Origin: Nocardioides sp. W7
Lineage (GTDB): Bacteria > Actinomycetota > Actinomycetes > Propionibacteriales > Nocardioidaceae
NCBI RefSeq assembly: GCF_022919075.1
Contig: NZ_CP095078.1
Location: 496,001 to 560,000, forward strand
Reading direction: 5' to 3'
Length of the DNA stretch: 64,000 bases
Shown: piece after piece, positions 9,788-21,129 of the stretch
How the letters are laid out: the number at the start of each line of letters is the position of its first letter
Position numbering within the stretch: position 1 is the stretch's first letter
The notes under the pieces: generated by a model
Told to the model about the DNA's origin: nothing
Seen by the model: the letters and a program-made list of their open reading frames with translations, nothing else
Database searches by the model: none
Made by a program: the position numbers and the translations under genes

Positions 9788-10909
9788 ATGAGCGCTGACG
9801 CTCCGCCCGCCGCGAGCCTGATCCCGACGCTGCCCGGCTCGGCGTACGTCGACCCGGCCGTCTTCGACGCCGAGTGCGAGCGGATCTTCGAGGACCTGTG
9901 GTTCTGCGCGGCCCGGGAGAGCGACCTGCCGAGGCCCGGCGCGTTCCGTACCGTCCAGGTCGGCCGGGAGTCGATCCTGCTGACCCGCTCGCGCCGCGGC
10001 GAGGTGCGGGCGTTCTACAACGTCTGCCGACACCGCGGCGCGCGGATCTGCACCGAGGAGTCCGGCGAGCGGGCCCGGTCGTTCCAGTGCTCGTACCACG
10101 CCTGGACCTACGACTTCGACGGCAAGCTGATCGCCGCCCCCAACCTCACCAGGATGCCCGACGTCGACCGGGTCGAGCGGGGCCTGCGCGCCGTCCACGT
10201 GCGCTCATGGCTGGGCTACGTCTGGGTCTCGCTGGCCGACGCGCCGCCGTCGTTCGAGGACACCGTGCAGCAGGAGATCGTCGACCGGCTCGGCACCCTC
10301 GACAACATCGCCGGGTACGACGTCGCGAACCTCGCCGTCGGCCGCCGGATCGTCTACGACGTCGCGGCCAACTGGAAGCTGATCGTCGAGAACTTCATGG
10401 AGTGCTACCACTGCGCCACGATCCACCCCGAGCTCACCGAGGTGCTGCCGGAGTTCGCCGACGGGCTCGCCGCGCAGTACTTCGTCGACCACGGCGCGGA
10501 GTTCGGCGAGGACGTCTCCGGCTTCACCGTCGACGGCTCCGCGGGCTTCGGGGTGATCCCGGGACTGGCCGAGGACCGCGACCGGAAGTACTACGCGATC
10601 ACCGTCAAGCCGCAGGTCTTCGTCAACCTGGTCCCCGACCACGTGATCTTCCACCGGATGTACCCGATGGCCGCCGACCGGACCGTCGTCGAGTGCGACT
10701 GGCTCTACCTCCCCGACGTCGTCGACTCCGGCCGCGACGTCACCGCCTCCGTCGAGCTCTTCCACCGGGTCAACAGCCAGGACTTCGAGGCCTGCGAGCG
10801 CACCCAGCCCGCCATGTCCTCGAAGCTGTACGCCGCCGGCGGCGTACTCGTCCCCGCCGAGCACCACATCGCCGGCTTCCACGACTGGGTCACTGCGAAG
10901 CTGGCCTGA
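9788..10909 (+). CDS. Rieske oxygenase, large subunit (GbcA-like betaine demethylase type)
   Basis: This is the terminal component of a ring-hydroxylating-type oxygenase, 373 residues. Rieske ligands are C80/H82 (CRHRGA) and C101/H104 (CSYHAWTY). The mononuclear iron site is marked by ENFMECYHCATIHPEL with H208 and H213. The late NSQDFEACE segment supplies the likely aspartate. I chose ATG 9788, which has AGGGAG 7 bp upstream; GTG 9767 overlapping the reductase stop is the alternative. The neighbouring choline/betaine catabolic genes point to demethylation of glycine betaine or a related betaine to the dimethyl amine. Carnitine- or stachydrine-type substrates cannot be excluded. The end overlaps the convergent gene by 20 bp. 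Confidence 0.85.
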   Translation: MSADAPPAASLIPTLPGSAYVDPAVFDAECERIFEDLWFCAARESDLPRPGAFRTVQVGRESILLTRSRRGEVRAFYNVCRHRGARICTEESGERARSFQCSYHAWTYDFDGKLIAAPNLTRMPDVDRVERGLRAVHVRSWLGYVWVSLADAPPSFEDTVQQEIVDRLGTLDNIAGYDVANLAVGRRIVYDVAANWKLIVENFMECYHCATIHPELTEVLPEFADGLAAQYFVDHGAEFGEDVSGFTVDGSAGFGVIPGLAEDRDRKYYAITVKPQVFVNLVPDHVIFHRMYPMAADRTVVECDWLYLPDVVDSGRDVTASVELFHRVNSQDFEACERTQPAMSSKLYAAGGVLVPAEHHIAGFHDWVTAKLA

Positions 10910-11891
10910 TCGGAGCCTCCGGCGCCTCTGGTACGCCGGGGGCTCCGTCGTCCTCGGCGAGGTCGCAGGTCGGTCCACAAGCCGACGCCCGTCCCTGCCA
11001 TCCCCTGCTCTGGAGAACCCGCACCAGTCGCACAGCGGTGGCGCACGGCCGCTCGTACACCTGCCACCAGCGCAGGCGCACGGTGATCCGGTTCGCGGCG
11101 AGGTCGTCCAGATCCCGGTCGGCGTCGCGCCCGCTCGCGACCCACGAGTCGTGCCCGGTCGCGCCGTCGAGCTCGATGACGACTCCGAGTGCGACGTACT
11201 CCAGGTCGCGGTACTCCGAGCGGCCCGTGACCCGGCGTACCGCCTGGTGGTCGGCGATGGGAAGGCTGTGGGGTCGCGCGACCCGTTCGAGGTAGCCACG
11301 CTCCAGCACCGAGCAGGCGCCAGCGGCGAGATCCGCCAGCACGTCGACGATGAAGGCCCGCCGGCGCAGTCGCGGTCGGGACTCGGACGCCTGCCGCAGT
11401 CGCTCGGACGTCGTCCGTCGGGCGTTGACCTCGTCGGTGAGCACCCGGACGACCTCCACCTCGCTCCTCGCCCGGTGAGCGAGCTCCAGTGCGTTGTGCT
11501 CGGGTCGCAGCCGCGGCGGCGACGCGGTCCACCGCACCTTGTCCGCCAGACCGACGACCCGATGGACCCGGACGCCGGGGAGGGCTGTCACCCGCCTCGA
11601 CTCGTCGATCGCCAGATGGATCGGCCCGTCCTCGTCCGGCGTCGGAGACGCCGAGCCGAGGCACAACGCCGACGGGCCGGCCGCGAGCGTTGCCACCCAC
11701 GCCCGCTGGAGCCAGGTCAGAGCACCGGTGTGGTCGACGAAGACGGACCGACCCACCGCAACGAGCTCCCGCCGGCGGACCAGGCGCTCGACGTCGTGCT
11801 TCGCCGCGCCCAGCTCATGCAGCTGGCGGCGCGTGACGACTCCGGACTGGGCGCCGAGCAACCGAGCGAGTCCGTCCCTGTCGAGAGCCAT
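10890..11891 (-). CDS. AbiEi-like antitoxin-domain protein with DUF559/Vsr-like C-terminus
   Basis: A 333-residue protein of a family abundant in actinobacteria. The N-terminus (MALDRDGLARLLGAQSGVVT...) is the winged-helix type IV antitoxin (AbiEi) domain. The C-terminal part (YVALGVVIELDG, then DRDLDDLAANRITVRLRW) resembles the Vsr/DUF559 endonuclease-like fold. No partner toxin gene (AbiEii) is adjacent, so a toxin-antitoxin role is not supported and the function is open. The ATG at 11891 fits the domain; 12 residues more are possible from 11927. It is convergent with the Rieske oxygenase gene and overlaps its last 20 bp. Confidence 0.7.
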   Translation of the reverse strand: MALDRDGLARLLGAQSGVVTRRQLHELGAAKHDVERLVRRRELVAVGRSVFVDHTGALTWLQRAWVATLAAGPSALCLGSASPTPDEDGPIHLAIDESRRVTALPGVRVHRVVGLADKVRWTASPPRLRPEHNALELAHRARSEVEVVRVLTDEVNARRTTSERLRQASESRPRLRRRAFIVDVLADLAAGACSVLERGYLERVARPHSLPIADHQAVRRVTGRSEYRDLEYVALGVVIELDGATGHDSWVASGRDADRDLDDLAANRITVRLRWWQVYERPCATAVRLVRVLQSRGWQGRASACGPTCDLAEDDGAPGVPEAPEAPIRPASQ

Positions 11892-12031
11892 GCGAGACAG
11901 CCTGGCGACGAGCCGTCCGACCCGCACCCGCCCGGCGGCAGCCTGTGGACGAGCGCGGAATCTTTGACGTACCTGGTGCTCCGGAGACTCCGATCCGTTC
12001 GGTGACCCCGCAGCCCGCGGTGGTCACCGCC

Positions 12032-12046
12032 GCTGCTCAACCACCG
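12032..12046. repeat. fragment of the GGTTGAGC intergenic repeat
   Basis: GCTGCTCAACCACCGG is nearly identical to the right end of the large element at 21229-21243. It lies between the AbiEi-like gene and the end of purU. Confidence 0.5.
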
Positions 12047-12051
12047 GTGCC

Positions 12052-12909
<858 letters not shown>

Positions 12910-12929
12910 CCCGAAAGGGTGGCCGAGTC

Positions 12930-12965
12930 GTTGCGTGCTTCGCAAGTCGTTGCGTAGTGTGCAAC
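12930..12965. promoter_or_regulatory. double IclR-type operator between purU and the iclR gene
   Basis: Box 1 is GTTGCG-TGCTT-CGCAAG (12930-12946) and box 2 is GTTGCG-TAGTG-TGCAAC (12949-12965). Their starts are 19 bp apart. The same paired arrangement precedes betaine aldehyde dehydrogenase (13772-13807) and dimethylglycine oxidase (21251-21286). Box 2 ends three bases before the regulator's ATG, which suggests autorepression. Confidence 0.8.
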
Positions 12966-12968
12966 AGC

Positions 12969-13736
12969 ATGGGGAGCGTGCAGTCCGTGGACCGAGCGCT
13001 GATGATCCTGGACATCCTCGCACGCGACGGCGAGGCCGGGGTGACTGAGATCGCCGGCCACCTGGGGGTGCACAAGTCCACCGTGTCGCGCCTCATCGAC
13101 TCCCTCGAGGAGCGCGACCTCGTCGAGCAGCTCGAGGGCCGCGGCAAGTACCGGCTCGGCATCGGCGTCCTGCGCCTCGCCGGCGCGACCACGGCCCGGC
13201 TCGACGTGGTCCAGGAGGCCCGCTCGGTCGCCAAGGCGCTGGCCGCGAGCACCGCCGAGACGGTCAACATCGCGGTCCTGTCCGAGGGTGCCGCCCTGTA
13301 CGTCGACCAGGTGGCCACCGCCGGCGCGCTCCAGTCGCACTACTGGGTGGGCCAGCGGATCCCGCTGCACGCCACCTCCAACGGCAAGGTGCTGCTCGCC
13401 GGCCTGACCGACGCCGAGGCGCGGGCGACCCTCGGCCGCAAGCTGGCGGCGTACACCGCGAACACCGTCACCGATCCCGCCACCCTCGTCGCCCAGCTCG
13501 CCCGGGTCCGCGAGCAGGGGTACGCCTTGGTCGTTGACGAACTGGAGCACGGCCTGAGCGCCGTGGCCGCGCCGATCCGCAACGCCCACGGCGACGTGGT
13601 CGCGTCGTTCTCGGTCTCCGGGCCGACCTTCCGCTTCGGCGGCCCCGAGGTCGCGAAGGCGACCGAGGCAGTGGTCGAGCACGCGCTGGAGGTGTCGCGA
13701 CGACTGGGCTGGCAGGAGGCCGGGCCAGGGGTCTAG
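12969..13736 (+). CDS. IclR-family regulator of the choline/betaine/sarcosine genes
   Basis: A 255-residue IclR protein. The winged helix is at residues ~5-60 (SVDRALMILDILARD; VTEIAGHLGVHKSTVSRLI). The effector domain contains STAETVNIAVLSEGAALYVDQV, IPLHATSNGKVLLAG and SVSGPTFRFGG. The ATG at 12969 is used because the GTG at 12957 lies inside an operator box. The shared GTTGCG-N5-CGCAAC boxes at its own promoter and at two pathway promoters make it the likely local regulator. The effector is unknown; choline, betaine or a methylated glycine is plausible. Confidence 0.88.
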   Translation: MGSVQSVDRALMILDILARDGEAGVTEIAGHLGVHKSTVSRLIDSLEERDLVEQLEGRGKYRLGIGVLRLAGATTARLDVVQEARSVAKALAASTAETVNIAVLSEGAALYVDQVATAGALQSHYWVGQRIPLHATSNGKVLLAGLTDAEARATLGRKLAAYTANTVTDPATLVAQLARVREQGYALVVDELEHGLSAVAAPIRNAHGDVVASFSVSGPTFRFGGPEVAKATEAVVEHALEVSRRLGWQEAGPGV

Positions 13737-13771
13737 AACGTTCCGCCATCGTGATTCCCGCGAAACGTGGA

Positions 13772-13807
13772 GTTGCTTATAATGCCATCTGTTGCGTCAT
13801 TCGCAAC
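13772..13807 (+). promoter_or_regulatory. promoter with double IclR-type operator for the bet operon
   Basis: A perfect box GTTGCG-TCATT-CGCAAC (13791-13807) and a degenerate box GTTGCT-TATAA-TGCCAT (13772-13788) start 19 bp apart. A consensus -10 TATAAT at 13778-13783 lies inside the degenerate box, so binding would block RNA polymerase. The betaine aldehyde dehydrogenase GTG follows at 13827 after GAGCAGAGGG. Confidence 0.8.
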
Positions 13808-13826
13808 ACCGAGCAGAGGGTGATCT

Positions 13827-15320
13827 GTGGCCGATCTGTACGTCGACGGGTCCTGGCGCGAGGCGCTGGTCAGGGGCACGCGGGAGATCCGCTGCCCCGC
13901 TGACGCCAGCCCGGTGCGCGTGGTGAGCGAGGGCGCGGCCGCCGACGTCGACGCCGCCGTGTCCGCCGCCCGCCGGGCCTTCGACGAGGGACCGTGGCCG
14001 CGCACCCCCGCCCCCGAGCGGAGCGCGCTGCTGCACCGGGTCGCCGACCTGCTCGAGCGCGACGTCGCCGAGGTGGCCCGCCGCGAGTCGCTCGACACCG
14101 GCAAGCGCCTGGTCGAGTCGGAGTACGACGTCGCCGACGTCGTCAGCGTCTTCCGCCACTTCGCCGGGCTCGCGGGCGCCGAGGCCGGTCGGGTCGTCGA
14201 CACCGGCCGCAGCGACGTCGTCAGCAGGGTCGTCCACGAGCCGGTCGGCGTGTGCGCGCTGATCACGCCGTGGAACTACCCCCTCCTGCAGACGGCCTGG
14301 AAGGTCGCGCCCTGCCTCGCGACCGGCAACACGTTCGTCCTCAAGCCCAGCGAGCTCACGCCCAGCACGGCGCTGTGGCTGATGGACGCGCTGAGCGAGG
14401 CCGGCCTGCCCGCCGGTGTCGCCAACCTGGTCCTGGGCGACGGCGCGGGCGTCGGCGCGCCGCTGACCGAGCACCCCGGGGTCGACCTGGTCTCGTTCAC
14501 CGGTGGCCTCTCGACCGGCCGGCGGGTGATGGCGGCGGCGTCCGGCACGGTCAAGCGGATCGCGCTGGAGCTGGGCGGCAAGAACCCCAACATCGTCTTC
14601 GCCGACGCCGACCTCGAGGTCGCGCTCGACCTCGCCCTGGCCGCGGTCTTCCTGCACTCGGGTCAGGTCTGCTCGGCCGGCGCCCGGCTGCTGGTCGAGG
14701 AGAGCGTCCACGACGCGTTCGTCGAGCAGCTCGTCGAGCGCGCGGGCCGGATCCGGCTCGGCGGGCCGTTCGACCCCGACGCCGAGACCGGTCCGCTGAT
14801 CAGCGCCGCCCACCGCGAGAAGGTCGAGGCGTACGTCGCCGCCGGGCTCGCCGAGGGCGCCCGGCTGCTGCTCGGCGGTGAGCGGCCGGCGGGGCCGGCG
14901 TACGAGCAGGGCTTCTACTACCCGCCCACGATCCTGGGCGCCTGCCACAGCGGCATGAGCGTGGTGCAGGAGGAGTCGTTCGGCCCGGTGCTGACGGTGG
15001 AGACGTTCGGCGGCGGCACGCCCGAGGAGGTCGAGGACGCCGCGGTCCGGCTCGCCAACGACAGCATCTACGGCCTCGCCGGGGCGGTCTGGACGCAGGA
15101 CGCCGGCCGCGCGGAGCGGGTCGCCGCCCGACTGCGGATGGGCACGGTGTGGATCAACGACTACCACCCGTACGTCGCCCAGGCCGAGTGGGGCGGCTAC
15201 AAGCAGTCCGGCATCGGCCGCGAGCTCGGGTCGGCCGGGCTGGCGGAGTACCGCGAGACCAAGCACGTCTGGCACAACGTCAAGCCGGTCGTCCAGGGCT
15301 GGTTCCGGGACGAGGGCTGA
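13827..15320 (+). CDS. betB: betaine aldehyde dehydrogenase
   Basis: This NAD(P)+-dependent aldehyde dehydrogenase has 497 residues and the full ALDH fold. N150 (TPWN), the general base E248 (LELGGKNPN) and nucleophile C282 (HSGQVCSAG) are present, and [12 protein letters not shown] and the [13 protein letters not shown] end block follow. The aldehyde specificity is inferred from its position directly before choline dehydrogenase and a betaine ABC importer. It starts with GTG at 13827 behind the IclR-type promoter. Its stop overlaps the next start by one base. It is the first gene of a five-gene unit running to 21118. Confidence 0.9.
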   Translation: MADLYVDGSWREALVRGTREIRCPADASPVRVVSEGAAADVDAAVSAARRAFDEGPWPRTPAPERSALLHRVADLLERDVAEVARRESLDTGKRLVESEYDVADVVSVFRHFAGLAGAEAGRVVDTGRSDVVSRVVHEPVGVCALITPWNYPLLQTAWKVAPCLATGNTFVLKPSELTPSTALWLMDALSEAGLPAGVANLVLGDGAGVGAPLTEHPGVDLVSFTGGLSTGRRVMAAASGTVKRIALELGGKNPNIVFADADLEVALDLALAAVFLHSGQVCSAGARLLVEESVHDAFVEQLVERAGRIRLGGPFDPDAETGPLISAAHREKVEAYVAAGLAEGARLLLGGERPAGPAYEQGFYYPPTILGACHSGMSVVQEESFGPVLTVETFGGGTPEEVEDAAVRLANDSIYGLAGAVWTQDAGRAERVAARLRMGTVWINDYHPYVAQAEWGGYKQSGIGRELGSAGLAEYRETKHVWHNVKPVVQGWFRDEG

Positions 15321-17050
15321 TGGCCAGGCAGCCGGCGTACGACGTCGTGATCGTGGGCGGCGGGTCCGCCGGCTCGGTGCTGGCCAACCGGCTCAGCGCC
15401 GACGGCACGACCAGCGTGCTCGTGCTCGAGGCGGGGCGCAGCGACCACCGGCTGGACCCGTTCATCCACATGCCGGCGGCGCTGCCGTTCCCGATCGGGA
15501 ACCCGCTCTACGACTGGAGGTACCACTCGGAGCCGGAGCCGCACCTGGGCGGGCGGACGGTCTACCACGCGCGGGGCAGGGTGCTCGGCGGATCGAGCTC
15601 CATCAACGGGATGATCTTCCAGCGCGGCAACCCGCTCGACTTCGAGCGCTGGGCGGCCGACGCGGGGATGAAGGAGTGGGACTACGCCCACTGCCTGCCC
15701 TACTTCAAGCGGCTGGAGACCCGTCTCCTCGAGGACGGCCACGTCGGCGCCGACGCCTGGCGTGGGGGCTCGGGGCCGCTGGTGCTGGAGCGCGGGCCGG
15801 CGACCAACCCGCTGTTCGGGGCGTTCCTCGAGGCCGCGCAGCAGGCCGGACACCCCCTGACCGACGACGTGAACGGCTACCGCCAGGAGGGCTTCGCGCC
15901 GTTCGACCGCAACGTGCACCGCGGACGCCGGCTCAGTGCCGCGCGGGCCTACCTGCACCCGGTGCGCAAGCGGCCCAACCTCACCGTCGAGACCCTCGCG
16001 CAGGTCACCGGCCTGCGCACCCGGGGTACGACGGTCACCGGCGTCGACTACGTGCGCGGGGTGGGCCGCCGGGGCGTGCGTCGTACCGTCAACGCCGGCG
16101 AGGTGATCCTCTGCGGCGGCGCGATCAACTCGCCCCAGCTGCTGCTCCTCTCCGGCGTCGGGCCGGCGGCCGAGCTGGAGGCGCTCGGCATCCCCGTGGT
16201 CGCCGACCTGCCCGGCGTGGGCCGCAACCTGCAGGACCACCTCGAGGTCTACGTCCAGCACGCGAGCAAGCAGCCGGTCTCGATCGGCCCGTGGCTCCGG
16301 CACCGGCACAAACCGCGGATCGGCGCCGAGTGGCTGTTCCTGCGCCGCGGCGTCGGGGCGTCCAACCACTTCGAGGCGGGCGGCTTCATCCGCTCCAACG
16401 AGCTGGTCGACTACCCCAACCTGATGTTCCACTTCCTGCCCATCGCCATCCGGTACGACGGGTCGCAGCCGGCCGCCGACCACGGCTACCAGGTGCACAT
16501 CGGACCGATGTACTCCGACGTGCGGGGCAGCCTGACCCTGAAGAGCCGCGACCCGTTCGAGCACCCGGCGCTGCGGTTCAACTACCTGTCGACCGAGACC
16601 GACCGCCGCGAGTGGGTCGAGATGGTCCGGGCCGCTCGGCACATCCTCGAGCAGCCGGCGTTCGCGGCGTTCAGTGCGGGCGAGCTGTCGCCCGGGCCGG
16701 GCGTCGAGACCGACCAGGAGATCCTCGACTGGGTGGCCCGGGACGCGGAGACCGCGCTGCACCCCTCGTGCACGGCCCGGATGGGCATCGACGCCGACAG
16801 CGTGCTGGACCCGGGCTCGCTGCGGGTGCACGGTCTGGAGGGGCTGCGGGTCGTCGACGCCTCCGCGATGCCGTACGTCACCAACGGCAACATCTACGCA
16901 CCTGTGATGATGCTGGCAGAGAGGGCAGCCGACCTGATCGCCGGCAACGAGCCACTGGCGCCCCTGCACGTGCCGTTCTACCGCTACCGCGACGGATCAC
17001 CGCTCCACCCGCCCGGGGACCCACGCAACACCATTCAGGAGCCCGCATGA
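15320..17050 (+). CDS. betA: choline dehydrogenase (GMC oxidoreductase)
   Basis: This 576-residue flavoprotein oxidises choline to betaine aldehyde. The FAD Rossmann motif is [19 protein letters not shown], followed by the GMC signature [19 protein letters not shown]. The second signature region has [17 protein letters not shown], and the C-terminal catalytic part contains [10 protein letters not shown] and [13 protein letters not shown]. Length and order fit BetA. Other alcohols are possible for GMC enzymes, but the adjacent betB and transporter make choline the best call. The ATG at 15320 overlaps the betB stop, and the gene ends in ATGA with the ABC ATPase. Confidence 0.9.
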   Translation: MARQPAYDVVIVGGGSAGSVLANRLSADGTTSVLVLEAGRSDHRLDPFIHMPAALPFPIGNPLYDWRYHSEPEPHLGGRTVYHARGRVLGGSSSINGMIFQRGNPLDFERWAADAGMKEWDYAHCLPYFKRLETRLLEDGHVGADAWRGGSGPLVLERGPATNPLFGAFLEAAQQAGHPLTDDVNGYRQEGFAPFDRNVHRGRRLSAARAYLHPVRKRPNLTVETLAQVTGLRTRGTTVTGVDYVRGVGRRGVRRTVNAGEVILCGGAINSPQLLLLSGVGPAAELEALGIPVVADLPGVGRNLQDHLEVYVQHASKQPVSIGPWLRHRHKPRIGAEWLFLRRGVGASNHFEAGGFIRSNELVDYPNLMFHFLPIAIRYDGSQPAADHGYQVHIGPMYSDVRGSLTLKSRDPFEHPALRFNYLSTETDRREWVEMVRAARHILEQPAFAAFSAGELSPGPGVETDQEILDWVARDAETALHPSCTARMGIDADSVLDPGSLRVHGLEGLRVVDASAMPYVTNGNIYAPVMMLAERAADLIAGNEPLAPLHVPFYRYRDGSPLHPPGDPRNTIQEPA

Positions 17051-18093
17051 CCGGCCACGCGACCAGCCCCGCCCTGCGAGTCGAGGGGCTGTGGAAGATC
17101 TTCGGCCCGCGCGCGGACAAGATCATCGGCACCCCGGACGACGAGCTCGACCGGGCCGCGCTGAAGGAGCGCACCGGCTGCGTCGCCGCCGTACGGGACG
17201 TGTCCTTCGAGGTCGCGCCCGGCGAGGTGTTCGTGGTCATGGGCCTCTCCGGCTCCGGCAAGTCCACCCTGGTGCGCTGCCTGACCCGGTTGATCGAGCC
17301 GACGGCGGGCGCGATCACCCTCGACGGGCAGGACGTCGTCGCGGCCTCCGAGGCCGAGCTGCGCGACCTGCGCCGGCACAAGGTCTCGATGGTCTTCCAG
17401 CACTTCGGCCTGCTGCCGCACCGGCAGGTCCTCGACAACGTCGCGTACGGCCTCGAGGTCCGCGGCGTGAAGAAGAGCGCGCGGCACGCGAAGGCCCAGG
17501 AGCTGGTCGACCTGGTCGGTCTCTCCGGCAACGAACGCTCCTACCCCGACCAGCTCTCCGGCGGCATGCAGCAGCGGGTCGGCCTGGCCCGGGCGCTGGC
17601 CAACGACCCCTCGATCCTGCTCTTCGACGAGCCCTTCTCCGCCCTCGACCCGCTGATCCGCCGCGACATGCAGGACGAGGTCGTGCGCCTGCAGGCCGAG
17701 CTGCAGAAGACGGCCGTCTTCATCACCCACGACCTCAACGAGGCCCTCAGGCTCGGCGACCGGATCCTGATCATGCGCGACGGTGCGGTGGTCCAGGTCG
17801 GGACGCCGGCCGAGATCGTCGCCCGGCCGGCGGACGACTACGTCCGCGACTTCGTCAGCGACGTGCCGCGCTCGCACGTGCTCACCCTCGAGTACGTCAT
17901 GCGCGCGCCCGAGCCGACCGACTCGCTCGAGGGCCCGGTGATGGCCCCGGACGTCGTCGTACGACAGGCGGCGCGAGCCGCGCTCGCCTCCGAGCATCCG
18001 GTGCAGGTGGTCCGCAACGGCGAGCTGGTCGGCATCGTCGACGACGACGCGATCCTGCGGGTCGTCGTCGCGGAGGAGGCCGTCACCGCATGA
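17047..18093 (+). CDS. glycine betaine/choline ABC transporter, ATP-binding protein (ProV/OpuAA type)
   Basis: This ATPase of a quaternary-amine importer has 348 residues. The Walker A is GLSGSGKST, the signature is [15 protein letters not shown], and Walker B is [12 protein letters not shown] followed by the H-loop [13 protein letters not shown]-terminal CBS-type region follows (about residues 275-345), as in OpuAA/ProV. There it senses ionic strength in osmoprotective systems. Here the transporter sits in a catabolic operon, so nutrient uptake is the likelier role. It is coupled to betA and to the permease by ATGA overlaps. Confidence 0.92.
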   Translation: MTGHATSPALRVEGLWKIFGPRADKIIGTPDDELDRAALKERTGCVAAVRDVSFEVAPGEVFVVMGLSGSGKSTLVRCLTRLIEPTAGAITLDGQDVVAASEAELRDLRRHKVSMVFQHFGLLPHRQVLDNVAYGLEVRGVKKSARHAKAQELVDLVGLSGNERSYPDQLSGGMQQRVGLARALANDPSILLFDEPFSALDPLIRRDMQDEVVRLQAELQKTAVFITHDLNEALRLGDRILIMRDGAVVQVGTPAEIVARPADDYVRDFVSDVPRSHVLTLEYVMRAPEPTDSLEGPVMAPDVVVRQAARAALASEHPVQVVRNGELVGIVDDDAILRVVVAEEAVTA

Positions 18094-20072
18094 CCTCCAC
18101 GCTCGAGCGACCCGCCCCCGTGCGCCCCGCGCCGCCCGCCCCGCCGGAGCGGCGCCCCGTGCCGCGCTGGGTCCGGGCGCTCGGGGTGCTCGGAGTCTGG
18201 ATCGTCGTCTGGGCGTTCACCAAGGGTCAGGACACGCTGTCGTTGCCGGGTCGCGAGCACACCGATCTCCACGACTCCCTCACCGGCTTCCGCGACACCG
18301 TGCTCGCCAGCCGCGACACCAACCCGCTGATCCAGCTCACCTACAACCTCGGCGACTGGTTCACCTCGGTCGTCGGCTGGGCCCAGCGGATGGTCTCGAT
18401 CCCCGACTACCCGCGACCGGTTCCGCAGCTGGGCTGGCTCGGGGTGACGGCGCTGGCGTCCTGGGTCGGGCTGGCGCTCGGCGGCTGGCGGATCGCGGTC
18501 CTGGTGGCCGCGTCGTTCCTGTCCTTCGGCGCCTTCGGCTACTGGTCCGAGGCCCTCGACCTGCTCATCGTCACCTTCGTCGCCGTCGCGGCCTCGGTGC
18601 TGATCGGGCTCCCGCTCGCGGTGCTCTACGGCACCGGCGGGCGGACGGTCCGGGTGGTCATCACCGGCGTCCTGGACGCGATGCAGACCATGCCGACCTT
18701 CGTCTACCTGCTGCCGATCGTGCTCTTCTTCGGCATCGGTGCCGCCGGCGCCGTGGTGTGCACGCTGGTCTACGCCCTGCCGCCCATCATCCGGATCGCC
18801 GGGCACGGCATCCGCTCGGTCTCCGGCACCACGATCGAGGCGACCGACTCCGTCGGCCAGACCCGGTGGCAGCGGCTCACCAAGGTCCAGCTCCCGATGG
18901 CGCGCGCGACCATCGTCGTCGGCCTCAACCAGACGATCATGGCGGCGCTCTCGATGGCGACCATCGCGTCGTACGTCGACGGGCCCGGCCTCGGGCAGCC
19001 GGTGCTCTCCGCGCTGACCCGCCTCGACGTCGGCGGCGCGTTCGTGCCCGGCATGCTGATCGTGGTGATGGCCGTGATGCTCGACCGCACCACCACCGCC
19101 GCCAGCGAGCGCCCCGAGAAGCTCGCCCGGGCGGGCGCCGACCCGCGACTGCGCCGGATCGTGCTCGCCGTCGCGGCGGTCGGGGTCTGCGTCGCCGTGT
19201 GGGTCTCGCGCTACTTCCCGTCGGCCGCGAAGTTCCCCGAGCTGACGTGGGGCCGCACGGTCGCCGATGCGGTCGACCGCTTCTTCACCTGGTTCCTCGA
19301 CACCTTCGGCGGCGCGACGCAGGCCTTCAAGGACGCGATCAGCACCGCCCTGCTGAACCCGCTGCAGGCACTCCTCGGCGAGTCCCCCTGGTGGCTCGCC
19401 GGGGCCGCGATCCTCGCCCTGGCGGCCGTCTTCGGCGGTTGGCGGGCCCTGCTCCCGACCGTGCTCTGCCTGGCCGGCATCCGCTTCCTCGACCTGTGGC
19501 ACGACACCATGCTCACCTTGACGATGACCCTGGTCGGCACCCTGATGGTGGTCGCCCTCGCCCTGGTCCTCGGGGTCTGGATGGCCCGCAGCCACCGGGT
19601 CGACGTCGCCCTGCGCCCGCTGCTCGACGCCGGCCAGACCATCCCGCCGTTCGTCTACCTGATCCCGGTGCTGGCGCTCTTCGGGACCTCCCGCTTCACC
19701 GCGATCGTGGCGGGCGTCGTGTACGCCGCCCCGGTCGCCGTCAAGCTCGTCGCCGACGGGGTCAAGGCCGTCTCGCCGACCACCCTCGAGGCGTCGCGGT
19801 CGACGGGGGCGACGACCTGGCAGGAGATCACCAAGGTGCAGCTGCCGATGGCCCGCGGCTCCCTCGTGCTCGCCGCCAACCAGGGCCTGCTCTACGTGCT
19901 GGCCATGGTCGTCATCGGCGGCCTCGTCGGCGCCCAGGCGCTCGGCTACGACGTCGTCCTCGGCTTCTCCCGCTCCGAGGAGTGGGGCAAGGGCGCCGCC
20001 GCCGGCCTCAGCATCGTGCTCCTCGGGATCATGATCGACCGGATCGCGCGGGCCTCGGCCCGCGAGGTCTAG
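18090..20072 (+). CDS. fused double permease of the betaine-type ABC transporter
   Basis: A 660-residue membrane protein made of two complete ProW-type permease domains in tandem. Each half ends in an EAA loop ([20 protein letters not shown] and [20 protein letters not shown]) and repeats the [11 protein letters not shown] / [11 protein letters not shown] segment. ProW/OpuAB is usually a single-domain permease that dimerises, so one chain could supply both halves of the channel here. The N-terminus is proline-rich and cytoplasmic. The operon order is ATPase, permease, binding protein. An ATGA overlap joins it to the ATPase gene. Confidence 0.92.
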   Translation: MTSTLERPAPVRPAPPAPPERRPVPRWVRALGVLGVWIVVWAFTKGQDTLSLPGREHTDLHDSLTGFRDTVLASRDTNPLIQLTYNLGDWFTSVVGWAQRMVSIPDYPRPVPQLGWLGVTALASWVGLALGGWRIAVLVAASFLSFGAFGYWSEALDLLIVTFVAVAASVLIGLPLAVLYGTGGRTVRVVITGVLDAMQTMPTFVYLLPIVLFFGIGAAGAVVCTLVYALPPIIRIAGHGIRSVSGTTIEATDSVGQTRWQRLTKVQLPMARATIVVGLNQTIMAALSMATIASYVDGPGLGQPVLSALTRLDVGGAFVPGMLIVVMAVMLDRTTTAASERPEKLARAGADPRLRRIVLAVAAVGVCVAVWVSRYFPSAAKFPELTWGRTVADAVDRFFTWFLDTFGGATQAFKDAISTALLNPLQALLGESPWWLAGAAILALAAVFGGWRALLPTVLCLAGIRFLDLWHDTMLTLTMTLVGTLMVVALALVLGVWMARSHRVDVALRPLLDAGQTIPPFVYLIPVLALFGTSRFTAIVAGVVYAAPVAVKLVADGVKAVSPTTLEASRSTGATTWQEITKVQLPMARGSLVLAANQGLLYVLAMVVIGGLVGAQALGYDVVLGFSRSEEWGKGAAAGLSIVLLGIMIDRIARASAREV

Positions 20073-20131
20073 CCGTCTCTCGGCACCTCGGGACTGTGAC
20101 CACGCCACACCAACCCACCAAGGAGAACAAG

Positions 20132-21118
20132 TTGCGGAACTCAGGAAAGCGGGTGGCCGGCCTCGCCTCGGTTGCCGCGTGCGTGACCCTCACCCTCGCC
20201 GGATGCGGCGGCAGCTCGATCGACGACGAGACGAAGGCCAACGAGTCGCAGGCCGGCGACGCCGGCGACTGCGGGGACCTCAACCTCGCGGTCAACCCGT
20301 GGGTCGGCTACGAGGCCGACGCCTACGTCGTCGGTCACGTCGCCGAGGCCGAGCTCGGCTGCAAGGTCAACTACCGCGAGCTGAAGGAGGACGTCTCCTG
20401 GCAGGGCTTCGGGACCGGCCAGGTCGACGTGGTCCTCGAGGACTGGGGCCACCCGGACCTGGAGAAGAAGTTCTTCGAGGGGACCGGCGACGGCAGCGCG
20501 ACCGACTTCGGGCCGACCGGCAACGTCGGCGTCATCGGCTGGTACGTCCCGGCGTGGCTGGCCGAGGAGCACCCCGACATCCTGGAGTGGGAGAACCTCA
20601 ACAAGTACGCCAAGGAGTTCGCCACCTCCGAGTCGGAGGGCCAGGGCCAGTTCCTCGGCGCCGACCCGTCGTTCGTGCAGTTCGACGAGGCGATCGCCAG
20701 CAACCTCGACCTCGACTTCAAGGTCGTCTTCTCCGGCAGCGAGGCCGCCAGCATCACGGCGTTCCAGCAGGCCGAGAAGAACAAGGAGTTCCTGATCGGC
20801 TACTTCTACGAGCCGCAGTGGCTCTTCGCCGAGGTGGCGCTGGCCAAGGTCGCGCTGCCGCCGTACGAGGAGGGCTGCCAGGACGACCCGGCGAAGGTCG
20901 CCTGCGACTACCCCGAGACCGAGCTGAAGAAGGTCGTCTCCACCTCGTGGGTGGAGGAGGACAGCACGGCCGTCGGCCTGGTCCAGAACTTCACGTGGAC
21001 CAACGACGACCAGAACCTGGTCGCGAAGTACATCTCCCAGGACGGCATGTCCGCCGAGGACGCCGCCGCCAAGTGGGTCGAGGAGAACCCCGACAAGGTC
21101 GAGGCCTGGCTCTCCTGA
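20132..21118 (+). CDS. glycine betaine/choline ABC transporter substrate-binding lipoprotein (OpuAC/ProX type)
   Basis: This is the extracellular binding protein of the importer, 328 residues. A lipoprotein signal peptide ends in TLAGC (lipidated C25). The mature part has NLAVNPWVGYEADAYVVGHV, then VDVVLEDWGHPD, VIGWYVPAWLAEEHP and FLIGYFYEPQWLFAEVAL; its many Trp/Tyr residues are typical of quaternary-ammonium binding cages. No ATG or GTG fits. The start is TTG at 20132, 7 bp after AAGGAG. It is the last gene of the bet operon and is followed by a very strong hairpin. Confidence 0.9.
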   Translation: MRNSGKRVAGLASVAACVTLTLAGCGGSSIDDETKANESQAGDAGDCGDLNLAVNPWVGYEADAYVVGHVAEAELGCKVNYRELKEDVSWQGFGTGQVDVVLEDWGHPDLEKKFFEGTGDGSATDFGPTGNVGVIGWYVPAWLAEEHPDILEWENLNKYAKEFATSESEGQGQFLGADPSFVQFDEAIASNLDLDFKVVFSGSEAASITAFQQAEKNKEFLIGYFYEPQWLFAEVALAKVALPPYEEGCQDDPAKVACDYPETELKKVVSTSWVEEDSTAVGLVQNFTWTNDDQNLVAKYISQDGMSAEDAAAKWVEENPDKVEAWLS

Positions 21119-21129
21119 GCTGACGCCGC

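Noticed and set aside
10890..11891. Type IV toxin-antitoxin system
   Set aside because: Only the AbiEi-like domain protein is present; no AbiEii toxin gene is adjacent, and the family is widespread as singletons.
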